Numbered from the stretch's first letter, positions 8,899 through 18,029 are shown. The stretch is 64,000 nt of DNA from Streptomyces sp. NBC_01317 (GCF_035961655.1 NZ_CP108393.1:4669001-4733000); one strand, 5' to 3'. Made by a program: numbers and translations. Notes: generated by a model not told the origin, from the sequence alone.

Positions 8899-9921
8899 TC
8901 AGGCCGCCATCCGGTCGGTGAGGGCGCGGCGGCGCAGGGTCGCGGTTTCCAGGGCCGGGGGTACGTACGCCTGGTCCAGTGCTCCGACATCCGTGCCCGG
9001 CGGGACGATGGCGTCGATCCGGTCCAGGATGTCGTCGGTGAGGGTGACGTCCAGGCCGGCGAGCAGATCGTCCAGGTGGGCCGTCGTCCGGGGGCCGATG
9101 ATGGCGCTGGTGACGCCGGGGTGGGCGATGGCGAACGCCGTGGCCAGGTGGGTCAGCGGCATGCCCGCTTCCTCGGCCACGGGAATGAGCTGCTCCACGA
9201 CGTCGATGCGGCGCTCGTCGGTGAGGTGCTTGAAGAGGCCCGCGCGGCGCAGGCCGTTCTCCTCGTTCTTGCGCACGCGGCCGGTGAGCAGCCCCTGGGC
9301 GAGCGGCCCCCACACCAGCGCGCCCATGCCGTACCGCTGCACCACGGGCAGCACCTCGCGCTCGATACCGCGGTTGAGGAGGGAGTAGGCCGGCTGCTCG
9401 GTGCGGAAGCGCTCCAGGTTCCGGCGTTCCGCCACCCACTGCGCCTCGACGATGCCGGAGGCCGGGGTGTTGGAGGAACCGATGGCGCGTACCTTTCCGC
9501 TGCGGATCAGGTCCGTGAGCGCGGAGAGGGTCTCCTCGACGTCGGTCGTGGGGTCGACACGGTGGATCTGGTAGAGGTCGATGTAGTCGGTCCGGAGCCG
9601 GCGCAGCGAGTTCTCGACCGCGGTGGTGATCCAACGCCGCGATGTGCCCTGCTGGTTGGGGTCCTGGCCCATCGGGCGGCTCACCTTGGTGGTCAGTACG
9701 ACGTGGTCGCGTCGGCCCTTGAGCGCCTTGCCGACCACTTCCTCGGAGTCGCCGTACGCGTCGGCGGTGTCGACGAAGTTGATGCCCGCGTCCAGCGCCT
9801 TGTGGATGACGCGGATCGAGTCCTCGTGGTCGGCGTTGCCGATGGCCGAGGCGAACATCAGGGTGCCGAGGGCGTACGGGCTGACCTTGATGCCGGTGCG
9901 GCCCAGCGTGCGGTACTGCAT
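8899..9921 (-). CDS. Aldo/keto reductase
   Basis: This is a 340-residue NADPH-dependent reductase of the AKR superfamily. The catalytic tetrad can be followed: Asp and Tyr in FVDTADAYGDSEE, Lys in VVLTTKVSRP, and His in LYQIHRVDPTTDVEET. The C-terminal NADP-binding segment AIIGPRTTAHLDDLL is present. The start MQYRTLGRTGIKVSPYALG is typical of the family. It is divergent from a TetR-family gene, with two palindromic operator candidates in between, so it is probably repressed by that regulator. The physiological carbonyl substrate is unknown. Confidence 0.9.
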   Translation of the reverse strand: MQYRTLGRTGIKVSPYALGTLMFASAIGNADHEDSIRVIHKALDAGINFVDTADAYGDSEEVVGKALKGRRDHVVLTTKVSRPMGQDPNQQGTSRRWITTAVENSLRRLRTDYIDLYQIHRVDPTTDVEETLSALTDLIRSGKVRAIGSSNTPASGIVEAQWVAERRNLERFRTEQPAYSLLNRGIEREVLPVVQRYGMGALVWGPLAQGLLTGRVRKNEENGLRRAGLFKHLTDERRIDVVEQLIPVAEEAGMPLTHLATAFAIAHPGVTSAIIGPRTTAHLDDLLAGLDVTLTDDILDRIDAIVPPGTDVGALDQAYVPPALETATLRRRALTDRMAA

Positions 9922-10008
9922 GGGGACCCTCCTGGGTCGTGGAGGAGCACCGGCGGGTGTCCGGCGCCGGGTGCCCTGCCATCTGTACGCTGTACTCTGT
10001 AGCTAAAC

Positions 10009-10049
10009 GGAAAGCCTTTCCAGAACGGAACTATACGGAAAGGCTTTCC
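10009..10049. promoter_or_regulatory. Twin palindromic operator between AKR and TetR genes
   Basis: GGAAAGCCTTTCC (10009-10021) and GGAAAGGCTTTCC (10037-10049) are near-identical palindromes with a 28-base centre spacing in the divergent promoter region. They fit two TetR dimers binding side by side. Confidence 0.6.
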
Positions 10050-10077
10050 GGTTATGCAACCGGAGGGACCGAGGACT

Positions 10078-10740
10078 GTGAGCGAGAAGGCCGTACCCGA
10101 GAAGGCCGCACGGGAGAGGGCTGCACGCGAGAGGGCCGCACGGGAGAGGGCCGCACGGGAGAGGGCCGTACCCGAGAACCCCGCGCCGCCCCGCCGCATC
10201 CGCGCCGACGCGCAGCGCAACGTGGACGCCCTGCTCAACGCCGCGAGGACCGTCTTCGACACGTCCGGCGTCGACGCGCCCGCCAAGGAGATCGGCGACC
10301 TGGCCGGCGTCGGCGTCGGGACCCTCTACCGGCACTTCCCGCTGCGTTCGGACCTGGTCAAGGCGGTGGTGGAGACCGGCATCGACGCCTGCGCGGCGGC
10401 GGGGCCGCAGCTCAGCGCCGTACACGAGCCGTGGGAGGCGCTTACGGAGTGGCTGCGCCGGTTCACCGAGTTCCTGGGTACGAAGCGAGGGCTGGCCCCG
10501 GCCCTCCACTCGGGCGACCCCGCCTACGCGGCCCTGCCCGGCTACTTCCTGGAGAAGGTCGGCCCCGCTCTCGCGGCCCTGCTGGACGCGGCGTCGGCGG
10601 CCGGAGTCGTACGGGACGACGTCAGCGCTCTCGACCTGATCCACGCCATCGCCAACCTGTGCGTTCCCGTGCCCGGTCAGGGGCCCGAGTACAACCAACG
10701 CATGGTCGCGGTCCTCGTCGACGGGCTGCGCACGCCTTAG
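10078..10740 (+). CDS. TetR family transcriptional regulator
   Basis: This repressor has an N-terminal TetR DNA-binding domain (RNVDALLNAARTVFDTSGVDAPAKEIGDLAGVGVGTLYRHFPLRSDLV) and a helical ligand-binding C-terminal domain. GTG at 10078 is preferred because GGAGGG lies ten bases upstream; ATG at 10054 is the alternative and would add eight residues. The first 30 residues consist of repeated ERAAR units encoded by 15-base tandem repeats (about 10102-10170), an unusual basic/acidic tail that may vary in length between strains. It probably controls itself and the divergent aldo/keto reductase gene. It converges on the DHA2 transporter gene only six bases away. Confidence 0.85.
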   Translation: MSEKAVPEKAARERAARERAARERAARERAVPENPAPPRRIRADAQRNVDALLNAARTVFDTSGVDAPAKEIGDLAGVGVGTLYRHFPLRSDLVKAVVETGIDACAAAGPQLSAVHEPWEALTEWLRRFTEFLGTKRGLAPALHSGDPAYAALPGYFLEKVGPALAALLDAASAAGVVRDDVSALDLIHAIANLCVPVPGQGPEYNQRMVAVLVDGLRTP

Positions 10741-10746
10741 CAGGGC

Positions 10747-12252
10747 TCAACGCGCTGACTGGTTAACCGCGGCGGCTCGGGTCCTGTCCGTGGCGTCGGG
10801 GGCGGCCTGCGGCCCCGGCCGCCCCGGCAGCAGCAGGCACAGTGGTACGGCGACGGCGGTCACGGCCACCGACCACCAGAAGGCCTCGCCGAAGCCGTCG
10901 GCCAGCGCGGTCGGGGTGTGGGCGCCGGCGGCGGTGTGCTGGAGGACGACGGCGAGGACGGCGATGCCCACCGAGCCGCCGACCTGCTGGGCGACGCGGG
11001 TGATGATGCTGGCGTCGGGGATCTCGTGGTGCGCCAGGCCCGCGTAGGCGGCTCCGGTGAGCGGGATCGTGGCGGTGCCCATGCCGAAGCCGCGGACGAG
11101 CAGTGCGGCCATGAGGAGGTACGGGCTGGTGTCGGCGGTGACCAGGGCGAACGGCACGGTGGCCGCCGCGACGACGGCGAATCCGGCGAGGGCGACCCGG
11201 CGGGGGCCGAGGCGGTCGGTGTAGGTGCCCGCCACGGTACGGGCGAGGAGCAGGCCGACGCCCTGTGGGATGAGGAGGAGTCCGGCGCCGAGGGCGTCCT
11301 CGCCGCGGACCTGCTGGAAGTAGAGGGGGAGCAGGAACATCGCCCCGTACAGCGTGATGCCCGCCAGGAAGCCGAGGGCGGCGGAGGAGGCCAGCGCGCG
11401 GTGGCGGAAGAGGCGAAGGTTGACCAGGGCCCCTCCGGTCTTACTGGCCGTGGTACGGGCCGTGGTACGGGTCAGCGACCGGGCGGTGAAGGCGCCGAGC
11501 AGGGCGAGTCCGCCGAGCAGCGGGACGAGGACCTCCACGCCCGCGAAGCCCGTACCGCCTTCGACCCGCGAAAGGCCGTAGATGACGGCGGCGACGCCGG
11601 GCGACAGCAGGAGCAGGCCGGTGACGTCCAGTCGGGGACGGGGGCTGTCGGGGGCGGGGCGGTCGTCGGGCAGGTTGCGGTGGGCGAGCCAGATCCCGAC
11701 GAGGCAGAAGGGGATGTTGACGACGAACAGCCAGCGCCAGTCGGCCAGTTCGAGGATGACACCGCCCAGGACCGGGCCGAGGATCGGGCCGAGCGCGGTG
11801 GGCAGGGTGACGGCGGCCATGACCTTGCCGGGGTTGCGGCCCTTGGCGGCCTGCATCACCAGGGTGACGACGAGCGGCATCATGATGCCGCCGCCGACCC
11901 CTTGGACGATGCGGAAGGCGATCAGGCTGCCCGCGTTCCACGCGAGCGCGCACAGGACGGAGCCGAGCAGGAACGTACTCAGGGCCGCGATCCACAGACG
12001 TTTGCCACCGAGGCGGGACTGGGCCCAGCCGGCGATCGGGATGGTGACGAACAGGGCCAGCAGGTAGGCGGTGCTGACCCACTGGATCGTGGAGAGGGAG
12101 GCGTGGAGTTCCCGCGCCAGGTCGTTGAGGGCGACGCTGACGATGGTGGTGTCGAAGACGACGGCGAGGGCGCCGACGATGACGGTGAGGGCGAGGCGGC
12201 GGACGGCGGGGTCCATGGGGGTGGGGTCTGCGGGGTCGGAACGCGTGCTCAC
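10747..12252 (-). CDS. DHA2 family MFS multidrug exporter
   Basis: This is a 501-residue drug:proton antiporter of the 14-helix DHA2 (EmrB/QacA) group. Motif C of drug exporters appears as LPTALGPILGPVLGG. The helix-1 region reads LTVIVGALAVVFDTTIVSVALNDL with the DTTIV signature. The protein would export toxic organic compounds across the cytoplasmic membrane. The gene is divergent from the TetR gene at 12353, and a clear palindrome in the 100-base gap makes repression by that TetR likely. Substrates cannot be told from sequence. Confidence 0.9.
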   Translation of the reverse strand: MSTRSDPADPTPMDPAVRRLALTVIVGALAVVFDTTIVSVALNDLARELHASLSTIQWVSTAYLLALFVTIPIAGWAQSRLGGKRLWIAALSTFLLGSVLCALAWNAGSLIAFRIVQGVGGGIMMPLVVTLVMQAAKGRNPGKVMAAVTLPTALGPILGPVLGGVILELADWRWLFVVNIPFCLVGIWLAHRNLPDDRPAPDSPRPRLDVTGLLLLSPGVAAVIYGLSRVEGGTGFAGVEVLVPLLGGLALLGAFTARSLTRTTARTTASKTGGALVNLRLFRHRALASSAALGFLAGITLYGAMFLLPLYFQQVRGEDALGAGLLLIPQGVGLLLARTVAGTYTDRLGPRRVALAGFAVVAAATVPFALVTADTSPYLLMAALLVRGFGMGTATIPLTGAAYAGLAHHEIPDASIITRVAQQVGGSVGIAVLAVVLQHTAAGAHTPTALADGFGEAFWWSVAVTAVAVPLCLLLPGRPGPQAAPDATDRTRAAAVNQSAR

Positions 12253-12263
12253 GAACAGCCACC

Positions 12264-12285
12264 TAAGATATAGAGTCGTATCTTA
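12264..12285. promoter_or_regulatory. TetR operator palindrome
   Basis: TAAGATA and TATCTTA (12264-12270, 12279-12285) form an inverted repeat with an 8-base spacer directly upstream of the DHA2 exporter start. A related half site (TAAGATAG) occurs at about 12311 near the TetR start. Confidence 0.55.
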
Positions 12286-12352
12286 CGAGGCCCACGGTAC
12301 GGCGCCGAAATAAGATAGGCAAGTCTTTCTAATCAACCAGGCGGAGGTACGG

Positions 12353-12913
12353 ATGCCCGAGCGGCGGCGCGGAGCGGCACTGGAGAAGGCGCTGCTCGAC
12401 GCGGCGTGGGAAGAGCTCACGGAGCACGGCTACGCCAGGTTCACCATGGACGCCGTCGTCCAGCGGGCCGGCACCAGCCCGTCCGTGCTCTACCGGCGCT
12501 GGTCCGACCGCGACGAACTGGTCCGGGCGACCATCGTCCACACCCTGGCGGAGTCCCGCCTCGGCGTGCCCGACACGGGGAGCCTGCGGGAGGACGTCCT
12601 CACCCTCATGCGGGAGATCAACGCGACCCGGGTCCAGCTCATCACCGTCATGAGCGTGCACCTGGCCGGCTACTACCAGGGGACGGGGACCAGCCCCGGC
12701 GAACTGCTCGCGGCGGGGGGTGAGAACCCGGTGGGCGTGCTCTTCGAACGGGCGGTGGCCCGGGGCGAGATCACACGGGAGCGCCTCACCCCACGCGTCA
12801 AGGCACTCCCCTTCGACCTCCTGCGACATGAGGTCCTGACGACATTCGCGCCGGTGCCGGACGAGGTCCTGGAAGAGATCGTGGATACGGTGTTCCTACC
12901 CCTGGTGCGCTGA
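12353..12913 (+). CDS. TetR family transcriptional regulator
   Basis: This is a 186-residue repressor. The N-terminal helix-turn-helix (EKALLDAAWEELTEHGYARFTMDAVVQRAGTSPSVLYRRWSDRDELV) is a good TetR match with the RRW variant of the usual YRHF/YRRW segment. The C-terminal domain resembles TetR_C of the AcrR-like group. The GCGGAGGT ribosome-binding sequence lies just upstream of ATG. It is divergent from the DHA2 exporter and probably its specific repressor. Confidence 0.87.
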   Translation: MPERRRGAALEKALLDAAWEELTEHGYARFTMDAVVQRAGTSPSVLYRRWSDRDELVRATIVHTLAESRLGVPDTGSLREDVLTLMREINATRVQLITVMSVHLAGYYQGTGTSPGELLAAGGENPVGVLFERAVARGEITRERLTPRVKALPFDLLRHEVLTTFAPVPDEVLEEIVDTVFLPLVR

Positions 12914-12934
12914 CGATTGGCGCGCCGACGCTGC

Positions 12935-13383
12935 CTACGCGGGGATACGGGCCCGCACCATGAGGGTGCCCACATTCACCGGGTCCGGCGCGGCGAGCAC
13001 TTCGGCGTCGATGTCGCGGAAGCCATGGCGTTCGAGGAGATCGACCCACCAGTCAGGGGTATAGGACCACCGCAGGAGGGTGAGCTTGCGCCCGGCGAGG
13101 CCATTGCCGTACATGGGCTGCGGGCCGTAGTAGCCCTGGATCGCCTCGGCTTGGGAAAAGGCCATGCACCCGCCAGGAGAGAGGCGCGTGAACGGCTTCC
13201 TTCCCCTCGGCGGACCCCAGCTCCAGCACGGTCCGAGGACTCCCCATGAACTCCGGCCCGGGCCCGTGCCCTTCGTACTGGGTCCACTCAAAACAGTCAG
13301 CCGCAGGAGCGGCCTGTTCCCTCCCCACGGTGCGGCTTGTAGGAGTCCCAGTACTCAGCCAGGTTGGTTGACGCGCGGGGTAT
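12935..13383 (-). pseudogene. Decayed class I SAM-dependent methyltransferase
   Basis: Three reading frames carry consecutive pieces of one methyltransferase. NLAEYWDSYKPHRGEGTGRS (about 13365-13305) gives way to DCFEWTQYEGHGPGPEF and VLELGSAEGKEAV (motif I), then to AFSQAEAIQGYYGPQPMYGN and NVGTLMVRARIPA up to the stop at 12935. About 60-75 residues of the Rossmann core after motif I are missing. At the place expected for the start, after a GAGGAGA ribosome-binding sequence, the codon is ATA (13383). Frameshifts, an internal deletion and the lost start together indicate a dead gene. A 118-residue remnant frame at 12935-13291 should not be annotated as intact. Confidence 0.75.
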
Positions 13384-13558
13384 GAATCTCCTCGTGGGTA
13401 CGGTGACCACCGAGCTGGACACCGTACCTACGGCCTTCCTGCACGCCGGACGGAATCACGCGTGTTCATCCCCACGAGGGACGACGCGTCACGCTTGTAC
13501 GGAACCGCGCTGACGAGCCGGTCGCCGGTGACTGCTTGGGGTTGGGGTTGGACAGGCG

Positions 13559-13936
13559 GTGCGGGTTCGGGCCGAGGGGTAGTAGGGGGCGCCCGGCATG
13601 AATGAGGCGGGTGGGGCCGCCCCTTGCGGTTGAGTGTCGCGGTTTCGGGGCGGGCGTCAAGGGCGCTCCTGCGTCGCGTCGCTTCGCGATGACCTGCGGT
13701 CACCCTTGACCCCAGCCCCGAAACCGCAACGGAAGGCAGAGGGGGGCGGCCCGGGGGAAGGTTCCCCCGGGGGCCAGTCCGTGCTTCCTGTTTCGTCGCG
13801 GACCTCGGCTCTCGGCGGGGGTTTCCGCACCACTTGAATGGGGCGGTGGCGGCCGTCTCGGCGGCCAACCACCGTCTGTTGGCAGGCGTGCAAGCACCGT
13901 GTCTGAGATTCGTGATCAGCTGCGGGGGGCCGGGCA
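13559..13936 (+). repeat. Long hairpin repeat, copy C
   Basis: This is a direct copy of the element at 2629-3010. Stem arms lie at 13639-13663 and 13703-13727 (two mismatches). Relative to copy A the arm has changed from CGGGGCC to CGGTTTC with the matching change on the other side, so pairing is kept. Confidence 0.7.
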
Positions 13937-14334
13937 GGGTTCCCGCCCATCCTGGTGGCCGATATGCCCCATTCGCGCAGACTTTGAGGCCCGTTGGGGG
14001 CCTCTTCCGCCTGGTCTTGCGTCCTGTGTTTCGTTTAGGGGCTCTGGCAGCACACACCCCACGGAGGGGGGCTGGATGGCCGTCTCGACACTCACGTCCG
14101 CCCCACCGTCCACTCGGCTCCGACTTGACGCCTGCATGAGAGCCGGTGAGCGAGGGTCGGCCGGTGAGGCCGTTCATCACCACACCCCCGGCAGGTCATA
14201 TGTCCCATTCGACCTAGCTTTGAGGGCTCCTGAGGGCCTCTCCTCACCGGCCTTGTGTCCTGTGTTTCGTTAACGGGCTCTCAGAGCACACCACCCACCG
14301 AAACGGGCCGGACAGCCGCCTCAACCCCACCACC

Positions 14335-14712
14335 TCCGCCCCACCACCCACTCAGTCCAGACACGGTGCTTGTGCGCTGGCCAACAGACGGCCGTCCAGC
14401 CGCCGAACCGAGACCGACCGCCCCATTCAAGTGGTGCGCAAATCCCCGCCGAGAGTCGAGGTCCGCGACGAAACAGGAAGCACGGACTGGCCCCCGGGGG
14501 AACCTTCCCCCGGGCCGCCCCCCTCTGCCTTCACTTGCGGGTCCGGGCCGGGGGTCAAGGGTGGAGCGAAGCGCAATCGGCGGAGCCGACGCTCCGCAGG
14601 AGCGCCCTTGACGCCCGGACCGGACCCGCGACACTCAACCGCAAGGGGCGGCCCCACCCGCCTTGTTGGGTGCTGCCCACCCCCGACTACCCCTCGGTCC
14701 GAACCCGCACCC
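14335..14712 (-). repeat. Long hairpin repeat, copy D (reversed)
   Basis: This is a reversed copy with stem arms at 14538-14561 and 14605-14628. It is closest to copy B, sharing the GGTCCGG arm variant and the GCGCAATCGGCG core. It forms an inverted pair with copy C. Confidence 0.7.
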
Positions 14713-14816
14713 GCCCTCAACGAACGACAAGCAAAACTCGGGCCGAACGGCACCAACCGCAACCGCTCGCCCACGACCAAGGAGGTCTGGTTCACCCTGA
14801 CAAAATCCGCTTCCGC

Positions 14817-14993
14817 ATGACGGCGTCCGACGGCGGTCCGTGCTGGGACTTCGTCTTCATAGCGGTCACGCTGGGGGTGACAGCAGCGGGCTTGGTCCTC
14901 ACGCCGAAGCCAGAACGGGAGCAGGCCCCGGCCCCGGCCCCGGCCCCGGCCCCGGTCCCGGTCCCGGACGACCGACCGGATCCCCGTACGTGA
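14817..14993 (+). CDS. Possible small membrane protein with Ala-Pro tail
   Basis: A 58-residue frame starts TASDGGPCWDFVFIAVTLG. It has one hydrophobic segment (about residues 10-28, ending LVLTPKPE) followed by an APAPAPAPAPVPVP tail encoded by GGCCCC repeats. No good ribosome-binding sequence sits at the ATG (AAGGAGG is 32 bases upstream), so the start and even the gene are doubtful. It lies just beyond repeat copy D. Confidence 0.3.
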   Translation: MTASDGGPCWDFVFIAVTLGVTAAGLVLTPKPEREQAPAPAPAPAPVPVPDDRPDPRT

Positions 14994-15009
14994 CCCCTCG
15001 TACAACTCG

Positions 15010-15056
15010 GCCCAGAAAGAACAGAACAGAGAACAGAGAACAGAGAACAGAACACC
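15010..15056. repeat. 7-base tandem repeat (AGAACAG)
   Basis: GAACAGA units repeat about five times, with no coding role evident. The tract lies between the small frame at 14817 and the end of the MFS gene. Confidence 0.7.
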
Positions 15057-15166
15057 GCGCCGACCCGGCCCTCGGGGTCGGGCCGGCGCGATGGGGGCAG
15101 ACGGTTGGTCAGGCCGTCTACCTCCGATCATCGAAAGAAATGTCGAGGCGCGCCAGTACTTGGCGA

Positions 15167-16510
15167 CTAGTCGCCAAGCGAAGGGCTGATCGCCGAAGGC
15201 ACTGCCGGCGACGCCGGTTCCACCTCCACGCGCTCCTCCACCCCAGCCCCCACAACCACCTCGTCCTCCCCCTTCTCCTCGCCCAACCCCCGCATCAGCA
15301 GCCAGTACCCCAACCCGGCCACCGTCCCCAGCACCGCACACGTCCCCCACAACCACACCGCACCGAAGTGGTCGATCACGAAGCCGCCCACCAACGGGGC
15401 GACGAGGGCGGACGCGGCCCAGGACAGTGTGTACATGCCCTGGTAGCGGCCTCGGCCGTGTACCGGGGAGAGCCGTACCACCAGGCCGGTCTGGGTGGGC
15501 GCGTTGACGATCTCGGCCATGCTCCAGACGCAGACGGTCAGGGCGTAGACGGCGATCGAGTCCGCGAAGGCCGTCAGGCCGAAGCCGTACCCCGCGAGCA
15601 GGGAGGACAGGATCAGCAGGCGTCGTGGGTCGCGGTGTTCGATGAAGCGGGTGACCGGGATCTGCATCACGACGATCAGGACGCCGTTGACGGCGATGGC
15701 CAGGCCGTAGTCGGCGCTGGTGAACCCGTCCGTTCCCATGGCCACGGGGAGGGCCACGTACCCCTGCATGAAGATGAGCGAGACGAGAAAAGACAGCCCG
15801 ACGACGCTCATGAACCGCCCGTCGCGCAGCACGGCCCCCATACCGACATCCGGAGCCACGGACGTCTGCGCCGCACTCTTCGCCCGTACCGGCCGGGACT
15901 CGGGCAGCTTCAGAAAGACGACCACCGCACACGCGAACGTCAGCAGAGCCTCCCCGAGGAATCCGGCGAGATAGCTGTACTCGGCGACAAAGCCGGCGCC
16001 GGCGGAGGAGATGGCGAAGCCGAGGTTGATCGCCCAGTAGTTGAGCGAGAAGGCCCGGACGCGGTCCTCGGGGCGGACGATGTCCGCCATCATCGCCTGG
16101 ACGGCCGGCCGGGACGCGTTGGACGTCATCCCGACCAGGAACGCGACGCCCGCGATGGCCAGCGGATCGTGCATGAAGCCCAGCAGCGCGACCGACGCCG
16201 CTGTCGAGGTCTGCGCGATCAGCATCGTCGGCCGCCGCCCGAGCCGGTCGGTCATCACCCCGGCGACGAGTGAGGAGACCACTCCGCCGAGGCCGTGGAG
16301 GGAGACGACGAGGCCGGCGTACGAGGCCGAGTAGCCGCGGTCCATCGTGAGGTAGAGGGCCATGAAGGTGGCGACGAAGGCGCCGAGCCGGTTGACGAGG
16401 GTGCTCGTCCACAGCCACCAGAACTCCCGGGGCAGCCCCGAGACGGTCTCCCTGGTGGCACGCCGCAGCCCGGACACGATCGCGGTGGGACCGGTGACTG
16501 GCATGGACAT
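15167..16510 (-). CDS. MFS transporter
   Basis: This is a 447-residue, 12-helix major facilitator protein. The cytoplasmic loop after helix 2 reads [13 protein letters not shown], a good motif A. The central loop carries [11 protein letters not shown]. The C-terminal tail is acidic and soluble ([23 protein letters not shown]). It resembles the drug-exporter-like MFS group seen beside gpmA in several streptomycetes. It is divergent from gpmA with about 200 bases between starts. The substrate is unknown. Confidence 0.85.
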   Translation of the reverse strand: MSMPVTGPTAIVSGLRRATRETVSGLPREFWWLWTSTLVNRLGAFVATFMALYLTMDRGYSASYAGLVVSLHGLGGVVSSLVAGVMTDRLGRRPTMLIAQTSTAASVALLGFMHDPLAIAGVAFLVGMTSNASRPAVQAMMADIVRPEDRVRAFSLNYWAINLGFAISSAGAGFVAEYSYLAGFLGEALLTFACAVVVFLKLPESRPVRAKSAAQTSVAPDVGMGAVLRDGRFMSVVGLSFLVSLIFMQGYVALPVAMGTDGFTSADYGLAIAVNGVLIVVMQIPVTRFIEHRDPRRLLILSSLLAGYGFGLTAFADSIAVYALTVCVWSMAEIVNAPTQTGLVVRLSPVHGRGRYQGMYTLSWAASALVAPLVGGFVIDHFGAVWLWGTCAVLGTVAGLGYWLLMRGLGEEKGEDEVVVGAGVEERVEVEPASPAVPSAISPSLGD

Positions 16511-16711
16511 CCCCCAGGGGCGGCGAAGAGGCAGGTGGTACGGGAGGTACGAGCGCGACCGGCCCCCAACCGGGTAAGCGTCTCATCACCCCCAGGCAAC
16601 TTACAGACGCCGGACAGCGAGACGCCACCCAATACCCAGCAGCACCCGAACAAGACGTCTCCGAATGCCCCTCCAGGCGGTCGATCGGACTCTGCCATTA
16701 GGCTCTGCCAC

Positions 16712-17473
16712 ATGGCCGACGCACCGTACAAACTGATCCTCCTCCGCCACGGCGAGAGCGAATGGAACGCCAAGAACCTGTTCACCGGCTGGGTGGACGT
16801 CAACCTCACGGAGAAGGGCGAGGAGGAGGCGGTGCGCGGCGGTGAGCTGCTCAAGGACGCCGGCCTGCTGCCCGACGTACTGCACACCTCCCTCCAGAAG
16901 CGCGCCATCCGCACCGCCCAGCTCGCGCTGGAGTCGGCGGACCGCTCCTGGATCCCCGTACAGCGCTCCTGGCGCCTGAACGAGCGCCACTACGGCGCCC
17001 TCCAGGGCAAGGACAAGGCGCAGACGCTCGCCGAGTTCGGCGAGGAGCAGTTCATGCTCTGGCGCCGCTCGTACGACACCCCGCCGCCGGCCCTGGAGGA
17101 CGGCACGGAGTTCTCCCAGAGCGCCGACCCGCGCTACGCGACGATCCCGAGCGAACTGCGCCCGCGTACGGAGTGCCTCAAGGACGTGGTGGAGCGCATG
17201 CTCCCGTACTGGTACGACGGCATCGTCCCCGACCTCCTCACCGGCCGCACGGTCCTGGTAGCGGCCCACGGCAACAGCCTCCGCGGCCTGGTCAAGCACC
17301 TGGACGGAATCTCAGACGCCGACATCGCGAGCCTGAACATCCCCACAGGCATCCCCCTGGTCTACGACCTGGACGCAGACTTCCACCCGACCAACCCGGG
17401 CGGCACGTACCTGGACGCGGACGCGGCAGCGGCAGCGATCGAAGCCGTAAAGAACCAGGGCAAGAAAAAATAA
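16712..17473 (+). CDS. gpmA: 2,3-bisphosphoglycerate-dependent phosphoglycerate mutase
   Basis: This 253-residue glycolytic enzyme interconverts 3- and 2-phosphoglycerate through a phosphohistidine. The catalytic signature [12 protein letters not shown] lies at residues 7-18 with the phosphorylated His. [12 protein letters not shown] and the second catalytic His in [13 protein letters not shown] are also present. The length matches the dimeric/tetrameric dPGM family. ATG at 16712 is chosen because the conserved N-terminus [10 protein letters not shown] starts there; the upstream frame is unconserved. It ends KNQGKKK, and downstream a palindrome (17474-17489) probably ends transcription. Confidence 0.95.
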   Translation: MADAPYKLILLRHGESEWNAKNLFTGWVDVNLTEKGEEEAVRGGELLKDAGLLPDVLHTSLQKRAIRTAQLALESADRSWIPVQRSWRLNERHYGALQGKDKAQTLAEFGEEQFMLWRRSYDTPPPALEDGTEFSQSADPRYATIPSELRPRTECLKDVVERMLPYWYDGIVPDLLTGRTVLVAAHGNSLRGLVKHLDGISDADIASLNIPTGIPLVYDLDADFHPTNPGGTYLDADAAAAAIEAVKNQGKKK

Positions 17474-17529
17474 GCCTGATGCATCAGGCCTCCTACCAGG
17501 GATTTCTCCGCTGCTAAGAGGCCTGATGC
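17474..17529. terminator. Hairpin region after gpmA
   Basis: GCCTGATGCATCAGGC (17474-17489) is a perfect palindrome. GCATCAGGCCTC (17481-17492) also pairs with GAGGCCTGATGC (17518-17529), giving two alternative hairpins directly after the gpmA stop. Confidence 0.6.
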
Positions 17530-17558
17530 CGTGTCTGGGCCGTGGTGGGGCCGTGACG

Positions 17559-17753
17559 CTAGATGCTCCGCCTCTTCCAGACGCGGACGCTCACTCGGAA
17601 TGTGACGAGGAATGCCCCGATGGCGACGGCCCACTCGGGAGCTCCCACCCAGATGCCGAGGGAACTGCCCGCGCCCCCGATCAACGCGAACGAAGGTTCG
17701 CGGGGGGTGATGTCGATGGTTACGCCGAAGCGTGGCACCATGGTGTTCTCCAT
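17559..17753 (-). CDS. Small membrane protein (hypothetical)
   Basis: This 64-residue protein begins MENTMVPRFGVTIDITPRE. It has one or two hydrophobic segments (FALIGGAGSSLGIWVG and WAVAIGAFLVTFRV) and a basic end VRVWKRRSI. AGGAGG lies just upstream of the ATG, a strong ribosome-binding sequence that supports it as real. It sits in the accessory patch between gpmA and the integrase remnant. I do not recognise the family. A hairpin at 17798-17827 lies upstream. Confidence 0.55.
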   Translation of the reverse strand: MENTMVPRFGVTIDITPREPSFALIGGAGSSLGIWVGAPEWAVAIGAFLVTFRVSVRVWKRRSI

Positions 17754-17797
17754 GGGTTCCTCCTAGTTGTCGCAACGAAAAGGCACTAATGGAGATC

Positions 17798-17827
17798 GAA
17801 GGCCACCCATTGCCCTGGGTGGCCTTC
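17798..17827. terminator. Terminator-like hairpin
   Basis: GAAGGCCACCCA and TGGGTGGCCTTC (17798-17809, 17816-17827) pair perfectly over a 6-base loop. Confidence 0.6.
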
Positions 17828-18029
17828 TCGCTTCCCCGCCAGCGATCTGGACGATATTGCACCGCTGTCATGTCGTGCAAATCCCTGCACAGTTGCGGAA
17901 CTGACGCCTCCGTATCGGTGTCTGGTCGGTCGATAAGCTTAAGCCGTCGAGCCTTATGTTGAACCTTGTTTCCCACGTGTCCTGTTTCCTTAATCCGGTC
18001 CCCTACGCCGGGCTGTAGAGGTAGCCAGG

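Larger units (their letters stand above)
13384..14816. other. Gene-free repeat-rich interval
   Basis: No supported gene. The interval contains long hairpin repeat copies C (direct) and D (reversed) and two copies of the R2 repeat (about 13963-14066 and 14197-14312). Apparent reading frames here follow the repeats and shift between copies. Confidence 0.6.

Noticed and set aside
13428..14183. A 251-codon minus-strand frame in the repeat region
   Set aside because: It is built from repeat sequence whose frame is not conserved between copies, with no domain.
14427..16628. A 733-codon minus-strand frame crossing repeat D and the MFS gene
   Set aside because: It is out of frame with the MFS protein and translates the repeat. 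The MFS frame is clearly the coding one.
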